64,000 bases of DNA, taken from assembly GCF_002139915.1 (NCBI RefSeq), contig NZ_CP018788.1, forward strand, positions 1,178,001 to 1,242,000, given 5' to 3'. Source of the DNA: Campylobacter devanensis. GTDB lineage: Bacteria; Campylobacterota; Campylobacteria; Campylobacterales; Campylobacteraceae. Below, one piece after another: positions 18,600 through 28,959 of this stretch (its first letter is position 1; each line of letters begins with the position of its first letter). The position numbers and the translations under genes are program-made. Below the pieces are notes generated by a model. The model had not been told where the DNA came from. It saw only the letters and a program-made list of their open reading frames with translations, and ran no database searches.

Positions 18600-19091
18600 T
18601 TAAGCAGATTGCTCTTTTTTCTCTTTAAGCGCATTTAAACCAATAGTGAAATTTTGAATTGGCGCATTCCAAACTTGTAGTAGCATAGCAATAAGTTCGT
18701 CGCGAGACGGCATTTTTGACAATGCAACAACTTTAGATACAGGAGCAACTTCACCATCAATATAAGCTGTCTTGATTTTAAATAGATCTTTATTAGCTTC
18801 TTCAAATTTAGCTACAACTTTAGTAACCGCTAGTTGGTCTTCGCCCCATACAAAGATATTTGTATCTTTAAGCTCCATACCATCTTTAGCAGAGTTATTC
18901 AAAGCTATTTTTGCTAAAGTGTTTTTAATAACTTGAACTTTTACATTTTGCTCTTTAGCAGCAATTCTTAACGCCTCAAGTTTTTTAACACTTAAACCTC
19001 TATAGTCACATACTACTATAGCTTCGCTAGCTTTAAATTCAGCCTCAAGGTTTGAAATAATTTCAGCTTTTTCGTTTCTAGTCACTTTCAT
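18600..19091 (-). CDS. rplJ: 50S ribosomal protein L10
   Basis: L10 anchors the L7/L12 stalk to 23S rRNA. Its 163 residues include the diagnostic [16 protein letters not shown] and [10 protein letters not shown] and a C-terminal helix for L12 binding. A 96-nt leader separates it from rplA, the usual site for feedback by L10-L12. Confidence 0.97.
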   Translation of the reverse strand: MKVTRNEKAEIISNLEAEFKASEAIVVCDYRGLSVKKLEALRIAAKEQNVKVQVIKNTLAKIALNNSAKDGMELKDTNIFVWGEDQLAVTKVVAKFEEANKDLFKIKTAYIDGEVAPVSKVVALSKMPSRDELIAMLLQVWNAPIQNFTIGLNALKEKKEQSA

Positions 19092-19187
19092 TCTCCTTTC
19101 CGACCGGTGATTTCAAGCAGAGAGAGCGAAAATACGCTCAATTAAGCTTACGCCTCGGCTATCTCCAATCTAAGATAAAAATATTAA
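19092..19187 (-). promoter_or_regulatory. Candidate L10 leader
   Basis: This is the spacer between rplA and rplJ. On the minus strand it contains GGAGATAGCCGAGGCGTAAG and a stem GAGCG..CGCTC before the AAAGGAG ribosome site. Position and composition match the known autoregulatory L10 leader, in which L10-L12 binds and represses rplJL. I did not test the fold against the family model. Confidence 0.55.
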
Positions 19188-19892
19188 TTATTTAAGATCC
19201 ATAAGCTCTTGAGTTTCAAGAGATATAGATGGACTCATTGTTAAAGATAGTGCTGCAGATTTAATATATTTACCTTTTGCAGCTGCAGGTTTATGTTTAT
19301 TTATCATCTTAATAAAGGCAGAGATATTATCATTTAGCTGCTCTTTTGTAAAGCTAACTTTACCTAGGCCAGCATGAATATTTCCTTGTTTATCAACACG
19401 GAAGTTAACTTGACCATCTTTAGCATTTTTAACAGCCTGAGCAACATCCATAGTTACTGTACCAGTTTTAGGATTTGGCATTAAGCCTTTTGGTCCTAAA
19501 AGACGACCAATTTTACCAACTAAGCCCATCAAATTTGGAGTAGCAATAAGCACATCAAAATTGATAACTCCCTTAGCAATTTCATCAACAAAATCCTCAG
19601 CGCCAACTATATCAGCGCCAGCTGCTTTGGCTTCATCAGCCTTAGCATCTTTAGCAATTACTGCTACTCTTACAGTTTTACCAGTACCAGCAGGTAAAAC
19701 TACTGAACCACGAACCATTTGATCAGCATGTCTAGGATCAACATTTAATTTAAGTGCTATTTCAACTGTTTCATCAAATTTAGCTGAAGCAAGTGTTTTA
19801 ACTGTCGATATAGCTTCATCTAAATTATAAATTTTATTTGAATCTACTTTCTTAAGTAGTTCTGCAAATCTCTTTGTAGTTTTTTTTGACAT
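19188..19892 (-). CDS. rplA: 50S ribosomal protein L1
   Basis: L1 is the mobile-stalk protein that binds 23S rRNA and its own mRNA. It has 234 residues with the signature [20 protein letters not shown] and the end [16 protein letters not shown]. It lies 56 bp behind rplK. Confidence 0.98.
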   Translation of the reverse strand: MSKKTTKRFAELLKKVDSNKIYNLDEAISTVKTLASAKFDETVEIALKLNVDPRHADQMVRGSVVLPAGTGKTVRVAVIAKDAKADEAKAAGADIVGAEDFVDEIAKGVINFDVLIATPNLMGLVGKIGRLLGPKGLMPNPKTGTVTMDVAQAVKNAKDGQVNFRVDKQGNIHAGLGKVSFTKEQLNDNISAFIKMINKHKPAAAKGKYIKSAALSLTMSPSISLETQELMDLK

Positions 19893-19917
19893 TAATTTCT
19901 CCGCATTTTTAAAGTGC

Positions 19918-19944
19918 TACCACTAATTTTAAATCCTAGTGGTA
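19918..19944 (-). promoter_or_regulatory. Hairpin in the rplK-rplA spacer
   Basis: The 8-bp inverted repeat TACCACTA/TAGTGGTA has an 11-nt loop and sits just upstream of the rplA start. L1 represses its operon by binding its own mRNA in other bacteria, so this is a candidate translational operator. The function is inferred only from position. Confidence 0.35.
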
Positions 19945-19948
19945 AGGA

Positions 19949-20374
19949 TTAATCTACTACAGTTATACCCATAGAACGAGCTGAACCAGCTATAATTTTA
20001 GCAGCTTGCTCTCTATCTTTTGTATTCATATCAACTATTTTTTTATCAACAATCTCAAGAATTTGAGCTTTTGTTAACTTGCCAACTTTATTTTTAAGCG
20101 GATTATCCGCACCTTTAGTGATGCCAGCAGCTTTTTTGATTAGGTCAGTTGCTGGTGGTTGTTTTGTGATAAATGTAAAGCTTTTATCTGCATAAACAGT
20201 AATAACAACTGGAATATTATAACCAGCCATATCTTTTGTTCTTTCGTTAAATGCTTTACAAAATTCCATAATATTTACACCTTTTTGACCCAAAGCAGGA
20301 CCAACCGGTGGACTTGGATTTGCTTTTGTAGCTGCAATTTGCAATTTAATTTCACCTACAACTTTTTTAGCCAT
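19949..20374 (-). CDS. rplK: 50S ribosomal protein L11
   Basis: L11 belongs to the GTPase-associated centre. It has 141 residues with the standard start [20 protein letters not shown] and the following [19 protein letters not shown], and ends [12 protein letters not shown]. It begins 11 bp after nusG. Confidence 0.98.
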   Translation of the reverse strand: MAKKVVGEIKLQIAATKANPSPPVGPALGQKGVNIMEFCKAFNERTKDMAGYNIPVVITVYADKSFTFITKQPPATDLIKKAAGITKGADNPLKNKVGKLTKAQILEIVDKKIVDMNTKDREQAAKIIAGSARSMGITVVD

Positions 20375-20385
20375 AAACTATCTCC

Positions 20386-20916
20386 TTAGACTATCTTTTC
20401 AACTTGTGAATACATAATTTCAACAGGCGTACTTCTACCAAATATAGATACATTTAAGCGAAGTTTGCCATGAACCATATCATACTCTTCTACAGTTGCG
20501 TTAAAGTTTGCAAATGGGCCTTCTGTAACACGAACAATTTCGCCAGTTTCAAATGAAATTTTTGGTTTAGGCGCTGCTCTTTTACTAACCTTTTCTAAAA
20601 TAAGATTTATATCTTTATCGCTTAAAGGTGTTGGTTTCTTTGCTTCACCAATAAATCTGCCAACCTTAGGAAGAGACTGAATTTTGTGCCAAAGTGCAGT
20701 ATCAAGATCCAAATAAGCGAAAGCATAACCTGGATATAGGCTTCTTTCGTTAATCTTTTGCTTTCCATTTTTAATCTCAATTACATCTTCAGTAGGAACG
20801 ATAACTTCTAAAAGTTTCTCTTCAATACCATGATCTTTTACTAGATTTTCAATGGCTCTTTTGACACTCATCTCACTACCTGCATAAGTTTGAATAGCAT
20901 ACCACTTATGTGCCAT
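20386..20916 (-). CDS. nusG: Transcription termination/antitermination factor NusG
   Basis: NusG binds RNA polymerase and couples it to ribosomes or Rho. The 176-residue protein has the NGN domain (start HKWYAIQTYAGSEMSVKRAI) and a C-terminal KOW domain (FETGEIVRVTEGPFANFNAT). It sits between secE and rplK in the usual order. Confidence 0.97.
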   Translation of the reverse strand: MAHKWYAIQTYAGSEMSVKRAIENLVKDHGIEEKLLEVIVPTEDVIEIKNGKQKINERSLYPGYAFAYLDLDTALWHKIQSLPKVGRFIGEAKKPTPLSDKDINLILEKVSKRAAPKPKISFETGEIVRVTEGPFANFNATVEEYDMVHGKLRLNVSIFGRSTPVEIMYSQVEKIV

Positions 20917-20925
20917 AACAGATCC

Positions 20926-21105
20926 TTATACAAGCTTAGAAACAGAAAATGACATAATTAAATCAACCAAAGCTAAAAATAAAGAAACTATAGTAACAAC
21001 AGCAAAAACTGTTATAAAAGCATTTCTAATCTGCTCTTTGGTAGGAAATATAACCTTGCCAACTTCTGCACGTGATAATTTTAAATAACTTATAAACTTT
21101 TCCAT
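20926..21105 (-). CDS. secE: Preprotein translocase subunit SecE
   Basis: SecE is the small membrane subunit of the SecYEG channel. I start it at MEKFISYLKLSR (ATG at 21103-21105, 59 residues); the longer frame runs into the tRNA-Trp gene. The family motif ELSKVIFPTKEQIRN is seen here as EVGKVIFPTKEQIRN, followed by one transmembrane segment (AFITVFAVVTIVSLFLALVD). The single-helix form is normal outside enterobacteria. Confidence 0.93.
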   Translation of the reverse strand: MEKFISYLKLSRAEVGKVIFPTKEQIRNAFITVFAVVTIVSLFLALVDLIMSFSVSKLV

Positions 21106-21118
21106 ATCTAACCTTTTG

Positions 21119-21194
21119 TGGCAGGGCAAGAGGGATTCGAACCCCCAACCATCGGATTTGGAATCCGGCGCTCTACCGTTGGAGCTATTGCCCT
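21119..21194 (-). tRNA. tRNA-Trp (anticodon CCA)
   Basis: Acceptor AGGGCAA/TTGCCCT, D-stem GCTC/GAGC, anticodon loop TTCCAAA (CCA) and T-loop TTCGAAT are all seen, with discriminator G and an encoded CCA. It lies between rpmG and secE in the same direction and is presumably cut from that transcript. Confidence 0.95.
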
Positions 21195-21219
21195 ATATAA
21201 ATACAGCCAAGAAGTTAGC

Positions 21220-21387
21220 TTATTTTAGCTTAACTTCTTTATGAACTGTATGTTTTTTTAATCTTGGACAATATTTTTTAAGCTCTAACTTTTCAGTTTT
21301 TGTTTTGCTATTTTTGGTTGTTGTGTAATTAATATCATTACACTCAGAACACTTTAAACCAATTTTAACTCTATTTGCACTTGCCAT
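21220..21387 (-). CDS. rpmG: 50S ribosomal protein L33
   Basis: This 55-residue gene, too short for many gene finders, reads [17 protein letters not shown] after the ATG and ends [13 protein letters not shown]33 is a small subunit of the 50S ribosome near the E site. The first zinc half-site (KCSEC) is present. The second is KYCPRLKK, with one of the two usual cysteines replaced by Leu, the same pattern I recall for C. jejuni. A GGAAAAA site precedes the ATG. It lies between tuf and tRNA-Trp. Confidence 0.95.
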   Translation of the reverse strand: MASANRVKIGLKCSECNDINYTTTKNSKTKTEKLELKKYCPRLKKHTVHKEVKLK

Positions 21388-21436
21388 ATTTTTTCCTTAA
21401 AAAGGGTGCAAATTAAATTCGCACCCATAAGTTAAA

Positions 21437-22636
21437 TTACTTAATAATTTTAGACACAACGCCAGAACCAACAGTTCTACCACCCTCACGGATAGCAAAT
21501 CTTGTACCCTCTTCTAGCGCAACTGGAGCAATAAGCTCAACAGTTATTTTTAGGTTATCGCCAGGCATAACCATCTCTGTACCTTCTGGTAGAGTGATTG
21601 AACCAGTAACATCTGTTGTTCTTACATAAAATTGTGGTCTATAGTTATTAAAGAATGGAGTATGACGACCGCCTTCTTCTTTAGTTAAGATATACACTTC
21701 ACCTTCAAATTGTGTATGTGGAGTGATAGATTTTGGCTTACATAGAACCATACCTCTTTCAACATCTTCTTTTTTAGTACCACGTAATAGAACGCCTACG
21801 TTATCGCCAGCTTCACCTTGATCCATCTCTTTTCTAAACATTTCAACACCAGTAACTGTTGTTGTTTGAGTATCACGGATACCAACGATTTCAATAGTAT
21901 CGCCAACTTTCACAACACCTTTTTCAATTCTACCTGTAACAACTGTACCGCGACCAGAAATTGAGAATACATCTTCAATTGGCATTAAGAAATCTTTATC
22001 AGTTGCACGAGCTGGAGTTGGAATATAGCTATCAACTGCATCCATAAGAGCCATAATTTTAGCTGACCACTCACCATCTATACCAGCTTTAGCTTCTTCA
22101 AGCGCTTGAAGAGCAGAACCGCTAACGATTGGAGTGTCATCGCCTGGGAAATCATATTCACTTAGAAGTTCACGAATTTCCATTTCAACTAACTCTAAAA
22201 GTTCAGCATCATCAACCATATCAGCTTTGTTCATAAAAACAACGATATATGGAACACCAACTTGGCGAGATAATAGTATATGTTCACGAGTTTGTGGCAT
22301 TGGGCCATCAGCTGCAGAAACAACTAGGATAGCGCCGTCCATTTGAGCAGCACCAGTAATCATATTTTTAACATAGTCGGCGTGACCTGGACAGTCAACG
22401 TGTGCATAGTGACGATTTGTTGTTTCATATTCAATATGAGAAGTAGCAATTGTAATACCTCTCTCTTTTTCTTCTGGAGCATTATCGATATTATCGTAAT
22501 CTTTAAGCTCTGCAAGACCTTTTCTTGATAAAACAGCAGAAATAGCAGCTGTTAGTGTAGTTTTACCATGGTCAACGTGACCGATAGTACCAATATTTAC
22601 GTGTGGCTTATTTCTTGAAAACTTCTCTTTAGCCAT
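21437..22636 (-). CDS. tuf: Elongation factor Tu
   Basis: EF-Tu delivers aminoacyl-tRNA to the ribosome. I start it at [14 protein letters not shown] (ATG at 22634-22636, 399 residues); the longer frame adds an N-terminal stretch absent from the family and lacks the GGAGG site. G motifs [18 protein letters not shown] and NKADM are intact. It follows four tRNA genes, as tufB does in E. coli (thrU-tyrU-glyT-thrT-tufB). It is the only tuf in the window, and none follows fusA. Confidence 0.98.
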   Translation of the reverse strand: MAKEKFSRNKPHVNIGTIGHVDHGKTTLTAAISAVLSRKGLAELKDYDNIDNAPEEKERGITIATSHIEYETTNRHYAHVDCPGHADYVKNMITGAAQMDGAILVVSAADGPMPQTREHILLSRQVGVPYIVVFMNKADMVDDAELLELVEMEIRELLSEYDFPGDDTPIVSGSALQALEEAKAGIDGEWSAKIMALMDAVDSYIPTPARATDKDFLMPIEDVFSISGRGTVVTGRIEKGVVKVGDTIEIVGIRDTQTTTVTGVEMFRKEMDQGEAGDNVGVLLRGTKKEDVERGMVLCKPKSITPHTQFEGEVYILTKEEGGRHTPFFNNYRPQFYVRTTDVTGSITLPEGTEMVMPGDNLKITVELIAPVALEEGTRFAIREGGRTVGSGVVSKIIK

Positions 22637-22709
22637 TGTATCCTCCGTTATAAAATTCAACTTTTATACTTAAAGTTTGTATTTTTTGTATTTCTTATTT
22701 CTACTTTTA

Positions 22710-22784
<75 letters not shown>

Positions 22785-22923
22785 GTTTCTAGATATGGAA
22801 ACTTCAGCTTGGCAAAACAGAGTTATACTAAAATTATACAAACACCGAAAAACTAAAAAATGACTAAGATTAACTGCAGAATAGAATATAAATTCAAAAA
22901 AACAGCTCCCAGTCAAATTTAAA

Positions 22924-23000
22924 TGGAGCGGGAAACGGGACTCGAACCCGCGACCCTCAGCTTGGAAGGCTGATGCTCTAGCCAACTGAGCTACTCCCGC
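22924..23000 (-). tRNA. tRNA-Gly (anticodon TCC)
   Basis: Acceptor GCGGGAG/TTCCCGC, anticodon stem TCAGC/GCTGA with loop CTTCCAA, T-loop TTCGAGT, discriminator T and an encoded CCA. It is the third of four tRNAs ahead of tuf. Confidence 0.95.
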
Positions 23001-23009
23001 GTATAGCAA

Positions 23010-23094
<85 letters not shown>

Positions 23095-23151
23095 CTAAGT
23101 AATTAAAATAATGATTGCTATATGTATCTGGTCAAACACTGTAAAGATAAA

Positions 23152-23227
23152 TGGAGCTGGTGAACGGAATCGAACCGCCGACCTACTGCTTACAAGGCAG
23201 TTGCTCTACCGGCTGAGCTACACCAGC
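23152..23227 (-). tRNA. tRNA-Thr (anticodon TGT)
   Basis: Acceptor GCTGGTG/CACCAGC, anticodon stem ACTGC/GCAGT with loop CTTGTAA, T-loop TTCGATT, discriminator T and an encoded CCA. It is the first gene of the operon, about 13 nt from the predicted transcription start. Confidence 0.95.
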
Positions 23228-23248
23228 ACCTTTAACTTGTGAGCTGGA

Positions 23249-23277
23249 ATTATAGCTAATTTTATTTTATTTGTCAA
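23249..23277 (-). promoter_or_regulatory. Perfect consensus sigma70 promoter of the tRNA-tuf-secE operon
   Basis: On the minus strand TTGACA (23272-23277), a 17-bp spacer and TATAAT (23249-23254) match the textbook consensus exactly. The start would fall near 23241, about 14 nt before the first tRNA. Campylobacter promoters usually lack a recognisable -35, so this marks an unusually strong promoter for the whole translation cluster. Confidence 0.9.
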
Positions 23278-23292
23278 GGCTTTTTTGAATAA

Positions 23293-23331
23293 TTATAAAA
23301 AATTTCGCCAATTTTTTATAATCGGCGAAAT
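23293..23331 (-). terminator. Rho-independent terminator of the chemoreceptor gene
   Basis: Stem ATTTCGCC/GGCGAAAT with a 14-nt loop is followed on the minus strand by TTTTTTATA. It lies directly after the stop at 23340 and before the tRNA operon promoter, so it insulates the two units. Confidence 0.8.
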
Positions 23332-23339
23332 CTTAGTAT

Positions 23340-25133
23340 TTAGAATTTATTTTTATTTATATTAGTAAGCATCTCTTCACTCATCTCTTCAACATTATTT
23401 GAGATACTAGCTATTTTAGTAGTTTCTTCATAATTGCGTTCTGTACCATTCTCTATAGCGCTCATAGCTTCGTTTATTTGATTGATTGCTGCAGTTTGTT
23501 CGTTAATGCTAGCACTCATATCAGTAATACTTTGAGTTAAAATATTTACATTAGCTTCAATTTCAGTTAGAGATTTGCCAGTTTTTTCAGCTAATGTTCT
23601 AACTTCATCGGCCACAACTGAAAATCCTCTACCATGTTCACCAGCACGAGCAGCTTCTATAGCAGCATTTAGAGCAAGTAAATTTGTTTGTTCAGCTATA
23701 TCTTTAATGATAATAATAATATTTTTAATATCATCACTTTGCTTTATAACCTCATTTGCTCTTTCATTTATAGAATTCATTGAGCTGCTTAACTCCTCTA
23801 CGGCTGCGGCACTCTCTTGTAAAGATGCTGCTTGAAGTTTTGATGATTCATTTAATTTATCAATTCCATCTTTCATATTGTGTGATGCTTCATATAGTGT
23901 TTGACTGGATTTTTGTGATAGGCGTAGCATCGCTACAGTAGCATCACCTAACTCATTTACACCATCAGCCATTTTAAGAAGATAGTGTTTTAAATTCTCA
24001 TTTGAGGCTCTTTGAGTATAGTCATGCTCTGAGTATTTGGCTATAATTTTAACTATCTCATTTATATTTTTTTCAAGTGCTAAGGCCATGTTGTTTAGCG
24101 TCTCTTGTAGTTGTTTCATTAGTGGAGAATCGCAATTGCTATTTAAACGCACATTAAAACTACCTTGAGATAGCTCTTTTAGAGTTTTTACTGTTTCATT
24201 AATAAATTTACGCTCAGAGCCGATTTGAATGCGTAAATTTGATATATTTTGGTTAATCATCTTAGCTATTACGCCAAATTCATCTTTTGAGTTAATATCT
24301 ATGGTCTTGCAATCATCTTTTTCATGTCCAAGGAAAGCAAAAAATCCTCTAAGCCCATCACTAACTGGCTCAATTTGAGCTATCTTTTTACGAAGAACAA
24401 TAGAACCAAGCACAATCACGATAATGTTAATAATGAATAATCCTAAAACAGCATCAAAATATAGTGTAGTTTTATCAATTTTAGATTGCACTTCTTGATC
24501 TGTTCTGCTCTTAAGCATCACAAAAAACTCATCAATTGGCTCCATAATTTTAGCTTTTTCAATGTGATATTCTTTAGAATGAGTTAAATCAATTGCTAGG
24601 CCTGCATCTGGCTGACCTATGATGGTGTATTGACCATTACTATCCATAAATTTACCCATTACCGCATTCATAGCTCTAGTTTCGATATCTACTAAGTGAT
24701 TTGAGCGAGCCTCGGACTCTTTTAATTTATCTAGCTCGGCTCTACTAAAGCCTAACGCTTCCATTTTTTTAGTCAAAGCAATTGTCTCGTTACTATCTGG
24801 ACGAGGTTTTTGGCCTGTTGCTGCTACAAAATCCCAATAAATTCTTTCATAATTCATAGGTCTTGGAACTTTACCATTTCTAATATCTAATATAGTATTA
24901 TACTGGTCAATATAGTGACTATCACCTGTAACGCTATAAGTACGAGCTAATCTAGTTAAATCATCAGAACTTTGGCGAAGTTCATCAGCTAGTATATATG
25001 ACTGATATCTTCTCTCAGATGCCTCTATAAGCTCATCTTGTACACCAATCACTCCAAGTAGAGCGACTAAATTTAAAACGACTATAGTAATAATCGCACC
25101 AAAAATAGCATAAAACAAGGTAGTGAATTTCAT
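23340..25133 (-). CDS. Methyl-accepting chemotaxis protein
   Basis: This transmembrane chemoreceptor signals to CheA/CheW. I start it at [12 protein letters not shown] (ATG at 25131-25133, 597 residues), since AAGGA lies 6 nt before it. TM1 spans about residues 6-30. A periplasmic sensor region of about 200 residues follows, then TM2 ([20 protein letters not shown]), a HAMP-like region and the cytoplasmic coiled coil. The invariant hairpin tip [20 protein letters not shown] is intact. The protein ends shortly after the signalling domain without an obvious CheR/CheB tether pentapeptide. I cannot predict the ligand. It is a single gene with its own terminator. Confidence 0.93.
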   Translation of the reverse strand: MKFTTLFYAIFGAIITIVVLNLVALLGVIGVQDELIEASERRYQSYILADELRQSSDDLTRLARTYSVTGDSHYIDQYNTILDIRNGKVPRPMNYERIYWDFVAATGQKPRPDSNETIALTKKMEALGFSRAELDKLKESEARSNHLVDIETRAMNAVMGKFMDSNGQYTIIGQPDAGLAIDLTHSKEYHIEKAKIMEPIDEFFVMLKSRTDQEVQSKIDKTTLYFDAVLGLFIINIIVIVLGSIVLRKKIAQIEPVSDGLRGFFAFLGHEKDDCKTIDINSKDEFGVIAKMINQNISNLRIQIGSERKFINETVKTLKELSQGSFNVRLNSNCDSPLMKQLQETLNNMALALEKNINEIVKIIAKYSEHDYTQRASNENLKHYLLKMADGVNELGDATVAMLRLSQKSSQTLYEASHNMKDGIDKLNESSKLQAASLQESAAAVEELSSSMNSINERANEVIKQSDDIKNIIIIIKDIAEQTNLLALNAAIEAARAGEHGRGFSVVADEVRTLAEKTGKSLTEIEANVNILTQSITDMSASINEQTAAINQINEAMSAIENGTERNYEETTKIASISNNVEEMSEEMLTNINKNKF

Positions 25134-25247
25134 GAAAATCCTTAAAAATAGTAAAATTGCGATTTTGTTATAATACAAACATTGTAGTTAAATATTGCTT
25201 AAGTTTATGGGTAAATATTAATAATTTATTTAAAGAATTTTAACTTC

Positions 25248-25265
25248 GCGTGAGAAAACTCACGC
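25248..25265 (-). terminator. Hairpin after the cyclophilin gene
   Basis: Perfect 7-bp stem GCGTGAG/CTCACGC with an AAAA loop, 17 bp past the stop of the cyclophilin gene. The downstream minus-strand sequence is AT-rich but has no clean U-run, so termination efficiency is uncertain. Confidence 0.5.
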
Positions 25266-25282
25266 AATAAATATAATTGAGT

Positions 25283-25771
25283 TTATAAACTCTCTTTGAT
25301 CTCTATAGTAGTAATTTTATCCCCTTGTCTAATCGCATCTAAAACACTCTTGCTCTCATCATCTATCAACTCGCCAAATATAGTATGAACACCATTTAGA
25401 TGTGGCTGAGCGCTATGGCATACGAAAAATTGGCTACCGCCTGTATCTCTGCCGGCGTGTGCCATGCTTAGGCTACCTCTATTATGTTTGCGTTTTTGAC
25501 CGACACATTCGCATTTGATTCTCCAGCCTGGGCCACCAACTCCATTACCGTACGGGCAACCACCTTGGATAACGAAATTTGGTATAACTCTATGAAAATT
25601 AAGTCCATCATAAAATCCAGATTTAGCTAATTCTACAAAGTTAGCTACAGTTTGTGGGGTCTCATCTGGATATAACTCGGCTATCATATCGCCTTTATCT
25701 GTTTTGATAACTGCGAATTTACATTTAGATAATTCATTGGTATCTATATCATATATTTTTAACTCTTCCAT
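25283..25771 (-). CDS. ppiB: Cyclophilin-type peptidyl-prolyl cis-trans isomerase
   Basis: This 162-residue cyclophilin catalyses proline isomerisation. Conserved stretches [13 protein letters not shown] (catalytic Arg), GSLSMAHAG and GGSQFFVC are present. No signal peptide is visible, so it should be cytoplasmic. It begins 9 bp after yebC and is co-transcribed with it. Confidence 0.93.
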   Translation of the reverse strand: MEELKIYDIDTNELSKCKFAVIKTDKGDMIAELYPDETPQTVANFVELAKSGFYDGLNFHRVIPNFVIQGGCPYGNGVGGPGWRIKCECVGQKRKHNRGSLSMAHAGRDTGGSQFFVCHSAQPHLNGVHTIFGELIDDESKSVLDAIRQGDKITTIEIKESL

Positions 25772-25780
25772 TAATTCTCC

Positions 25781-26488
25781 TTATTCTATATTTGTATATA
25801 CTGCTTGGATATCATCGTCATCATCAAGCTTATCTAAAAGCTTTTCAATCTCACTAAGCTCTTCATCATTGAGCGAAATTGTGGAATTTGGAATGTATTG
25901 TAAGCTACCTTTTTTAAGCGTTAGATTACACTTCTCAATCCCATCACTAAGTGTGCCAAAGCTCTTATAATCACCATATATCATCAAGCTATTTTCACCT
26001 TGTTCTAATAGCTCAAGACCATAATCTATAAGCTCTAATTCTAACTCTTCTAGATCGCTACTTGGTAACTCTACTTCAAATACCGCCTTACGACTAAACA
26101 TAAAGCTAAGGCTACCACTTGGTAAAATCTCTCCACCATTTTTGTTAAATATAGCCTTTACATTTGCTACTGTCCTAGTGGCATTATCAGTAGCTGCTTC
26201 TACGATGATTTGAACGCCGTGAGCGGCCTTGCCATCATAAAATATCGTTTTGATATCGCTACTATCTTTGCCACTTGCTCTTTTGATTGCTGCGTCAATA
26301 TTATCTTTTGGCATATTTTGAGCTTTGGCTGTAGCTATGGCTGAGCGGAGTTTTGGGTTCATGTCTGGATCGCTCCCGCCCTCTTTGGCCGCTACTGTGA
26401 TCGCTTTGGCTAATTTGGGGAATAACTTGCTCATCTTATCCCATCTAGCCTCTTTACTAGCTCTTCTATACTCAAATGCTCGTCCCAT
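25781..26488 (-). CDS. yebC: YebC/PmpR family protein
   Basis: This 235-residue protein belongs to the YebC/PmpR/TACO1 family. Members have been described as transcription regulators and, more recently, as translation factors that relieve stalling at proline runs. The N-terminus [20 protein letters not shown] and [20 protein letters not shown] are typical. It is preceded by AAAGGAC and diverges from the copper export genes. Confidence 0.93.
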   Translation of the reverse strand: MGRAFEYRRASKEARWDKMSKLFPKLAKAITVAAKEGGSDPDMNPKLRSAIATAKAQNMPKDNIDAAIKRASGKDSSDIKTIFYDGKAAHGVQIIVEAATDNATRTVANVKAIFNKNGGEILPSGSLSFMFSRKAVFEVELPSSDLEELELELIDYGLELLEQGENSLMIYGDYKSFGTLSDGIEKCNLTLKKGSLQYIPNSTISLNDEELSEIEKLLDKLDDDDDIQAVYTNIE

Positions 26489-26553
26489 TTTTGTCCTTTT
26501 GGATTTTCTAAGGCGGTAATTATATCAAAAAATCGTTAAATTTTAATTAGCTA

Positions 26554-26567
26554 TATAATTATATAAT
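26554..26567 (+). promoter_or_regulatory. -10 boxes ahead of copZ-copA
   Basis: TATAAT occurs at 26554-26559 and again at 26562-26567, the latter 32 bp before the copZ GTG. No CueR-type dyad is evident to me. Confidence 0.5.
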
Positions 26568-26599
26568 TTTTAAAATCTCAATTAAATTTAGGATAAATC

Positions 26600-26803
26600 G
26601 TGAAATTTGAAGTTAAAAATATCAATTGCCAAAGTTGTGTAAATTTGATTAAGAATTCTCTTGAAGATGAATTTGGCACTATTATCATTGATTTAACAAG
26701 TGAGCCAAAAATTCTTACTATAGATATAAATAGTGATGAGATTAAGGCTAAATTTATAGATGAGCTAAATGAGCTTGGCTTTGAAGTTATTAAAGAAATT
26801 TAG
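26600..26803 (+). CDS. copZ: Heavy-metal-associated (HMA) copper chaperone
   Basis: This 67-residue HMA-domain protein is expected to bind Cu(I) and pass it to CopA. The metal motif is NCQSC in KNINCQSCVNLIKNSL. It starts with GTG after AGGA. Its stop lies 8 bp before copA, so chaperone and pump are one unit. Helicobacter calls the equivalent gene copP. Confidence 0.85.
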   Translation: MKFEVKNINCQSCVNLIKNSLEDEFGTIIIDLTSEPKILTIDINSDEIKAKFIDELNELGFEVIKEI

Positions 26804-26811
26804 GAATTTAC

Positions 26812-28956
26812 TTGAATAAGATTGAGTTAAAAATCAGCGGAATGAGCTGTGTAAATTGTGCAAATTCTATTAAAAAATCAGCACTAAAAATCCCGGGAAT
26901 AAAGTCTGCAAATGTAGATTTTAACACTCATTGTGCTGTATTTGAATATGATCAAAATGCTGATATAGAAGCATTAAAAAATAAAATTATTAAACTTGGT
27001 TTTGGTATTGCAAACAATCAAGATGAGCTTGAAAATGCTCAAAATCAAGAATTAAAAAATTACCAAAATAAATTTATAATCTGTTCTATAATTAGCGCAG
27101 CTCTTATGTGGGCAGAGATGAGTAAATCCAATCCTATACCTATGCCATTTATGATTGCTTTGGCTTTTATTGGGATATTTTATTGCGGATCTAGTTTTTA
27201 CTCTCATGCATTAAAGAGCTTAAAAGAGCGTAATTATGATATGAATGTACTAATATTTTTGGGTACTTTTTGCGCATTTTGCTACTCTATTTTTGCTACA
27301 ATTTTTCATAATCAAATTCCAACAAATCTAAACTATCTATATTTTAGCGGTGCGACAATGATTATAACCTTTGTCTTGCTTGGCAAATATTTAGAAAATA
27401 AAGCCAAAGCCACTGCTTCATCTTACCTAAAATCTTTAATAAATCTAAGCCCAACCAAGGCTTTTATCATCTCTAGCGATGGGAGTACCAAAGAGACTTT
27501 AGCTAGTAGTCTTAAAATCGGAGATATAGTTTTAGTCAAAACTGGCTCTATAATTCCATGTGATGGCATTATAGAAAATGGAGGTGCTGAGATAGATACA
27601 AGTGCAATAAATGGCGAAAGTATGCCAGTTTATAAAAGCACTGGTCAGATGGTATATAGCGGTACTCTAAACTGCAATGGCCATATATTAATAAAAGTTA
27701 CTAAAAGTCCAAATGATACCTTACTGGCTCAAATTTTAAATCTTATTCAAAACGCAGCTAGTAAAAAGCTATCTATCTCACGCATAGCTGATAAAGTAGC
27801 AAATATTTTCATCCCTTTAGTAATAGCTACTTCTGTGGCTACATTTTGTATCTGGGCTAGTTTTGGTATGGAATTTAATGGAATTTTAAGTGCTATTTGC
27901 GTGCTTATTATCTCATGTCCTTGTGCCTTAGGACTTGCTACACCAATTGCTATAGTTTGTGCTATATCACTGGCTTTGAAGCATTCAATTTTGATTAAAA
28001 ATCCAGTTGTCCTAGAGCAATTCAACGATATTAAATTTGCCGTATTTGATAAAACTGGAACCATCACAACAGCAGATATAAGCGTAATAGAAACCAGTCT
28101 TAATAAAAATGATTTATCCATAGTAGCCAATATCTCAGCACTAAACTCGCACCCAGTTTCAAATGCGATTACAAACTACGCCAAAGAGCTAATCAATGTC
28201 AAATTTCAAAGTAAATTTGAGTATATTAGTGGGCTTGGAATTAAAAGCGATAATGTTTTAATAGGCAATGAAAGATTACTAAATTTAAATTTAATATCCA
28301 TAGACAAAAATCAAAAAGCCATAATAGAGCAAAAAATGGATATTGGCTATGGGGTTATCTTAGTAGCGATTAATGGCAAATTTAGCGGTTATATCGCAAT
28401 TAGCGATACTATAAAGCCTGAGGCAAAAGAGGTTATAAAGAGCCTAAAATCACAAAATATAACCCCAGTAATTTTAAGCGGAGATAGTCATAAAATCAGC
28501 AATCTAGTAGCCAAAGAACTTGGTATTGATATGGTTTATAGCGAGGTTTTACCACATCAAAAATATGAGATAATAGAAGATTTAAAAAAATCAGGAAAAG
28601 TCGCATTTATAGCAGATGGAATCAACGATGCTGCTGCATTAAGGGCTGCTGATATCTCTATAGCGATGAACTCTGGAAGCGATCTAGCTAAAAATAGCGC
28701 CGATATAATCTTAATGCAAAATAGCCTAAATGGAGTTATAAAAAGCATAAATCTAGCCAAAAAAAGCAACACTACTATAAAACAGAATTTAACTTGGGCG
28801 TTTGGATACAATACTATTTGTATTCCAATTGCTGCTGGAATTTTAGAGCCATCTTTTGGAATTCATCTTACACCGATGTGGGCAGCACTTGCTATGAGTC
28901 TAAGCTCTATTAGCGTAGTTTTAAACTCTTTAAGATTAAAACTAGCTAGAATTTAG
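26812..28956 (+). CDS. copA: Copper-translocating P-type ATPase
   Basis: This inner-membrane P1B ATPase exports Cu(I). The start is a TTG (reading NKIELKISGMSCVNC), with TTAGGA upstream; no in-frame ATG lies before the conserved HMA motif. In order it has one N-terminal HMA domain (Cys13, Cys16), eight predicted membrane segments, NGES of the actuator, the CPC ion site in ISCPCALGLATP, the phosphorylated Asp in DKTGT, NSHPVSNAI of the nucleotide domain and ADGINDAAAL. Its length, 714, is normal. It lies in copZ-copA-polymerase order. Confidence 0.95.
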   Translation: MNKIELKISGMSCVNCANSIKKSALKIPGIKSANVDFNTHCAVFEYDQNADIEALKNKIIKLGFGIANNQDELENAQNQELKNYQNKFIICSIISAALMWAEMSKSNPIPMPFMIALAFIGIFYCGSSFYSHALKSLKERNYDMNVLIFLGTFCAFCYSIFATIFHNQIPTNLNYLYFSGATMIITFVLLGKYLENKAKATASSYLKSLINLSPTKAFIISSDGSTKETLASSLKIGDIVLVKTGSIIPCDGIIENGGAEIDTSAINGESMPVYKSTGQMVYSGTLNCNGHILIKVTKSPNDTLLAQILNLIQNAASKKLSISRIADKVANIFIPLVIATSVATFCIWASFGMEFNGILSAICVLIISCPCALGLATPIAIVCAISLALKHSILIKNPVVLEQFNDIKFAVFDKTGTITTADISVIETSLNKNDLSIVANISALNSHPVSNAITNYAKELINVKFQSKFEYISGLGIKSDNVLIGNERLLNLNLISIDKNQKAIIEQKMDIGYGVILVAINGKFSGYIAISDTIKPEAKEVIKSLKSQNITPVILSGDSHKISNLVAKELGIDMVYSEVLPHQKYEIIEDLKKSGKVAFIADGINDAAALRAADISIAMNSGSDLAKNSADIILMQNSLNGVIKSINLAKKSNTTIKQNLTWAFGYNTICIPIAAGILEPSFGIHLTPMWAALAMSLSSISVVLNSLRLKLARI

Positions 28957-28959
28957 ACT

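Noticed and set aside
27747-28130. Minus-strand frames inside copA
   Set aside because: They overlap well-conserved copA motifs and lack ribosome sites.
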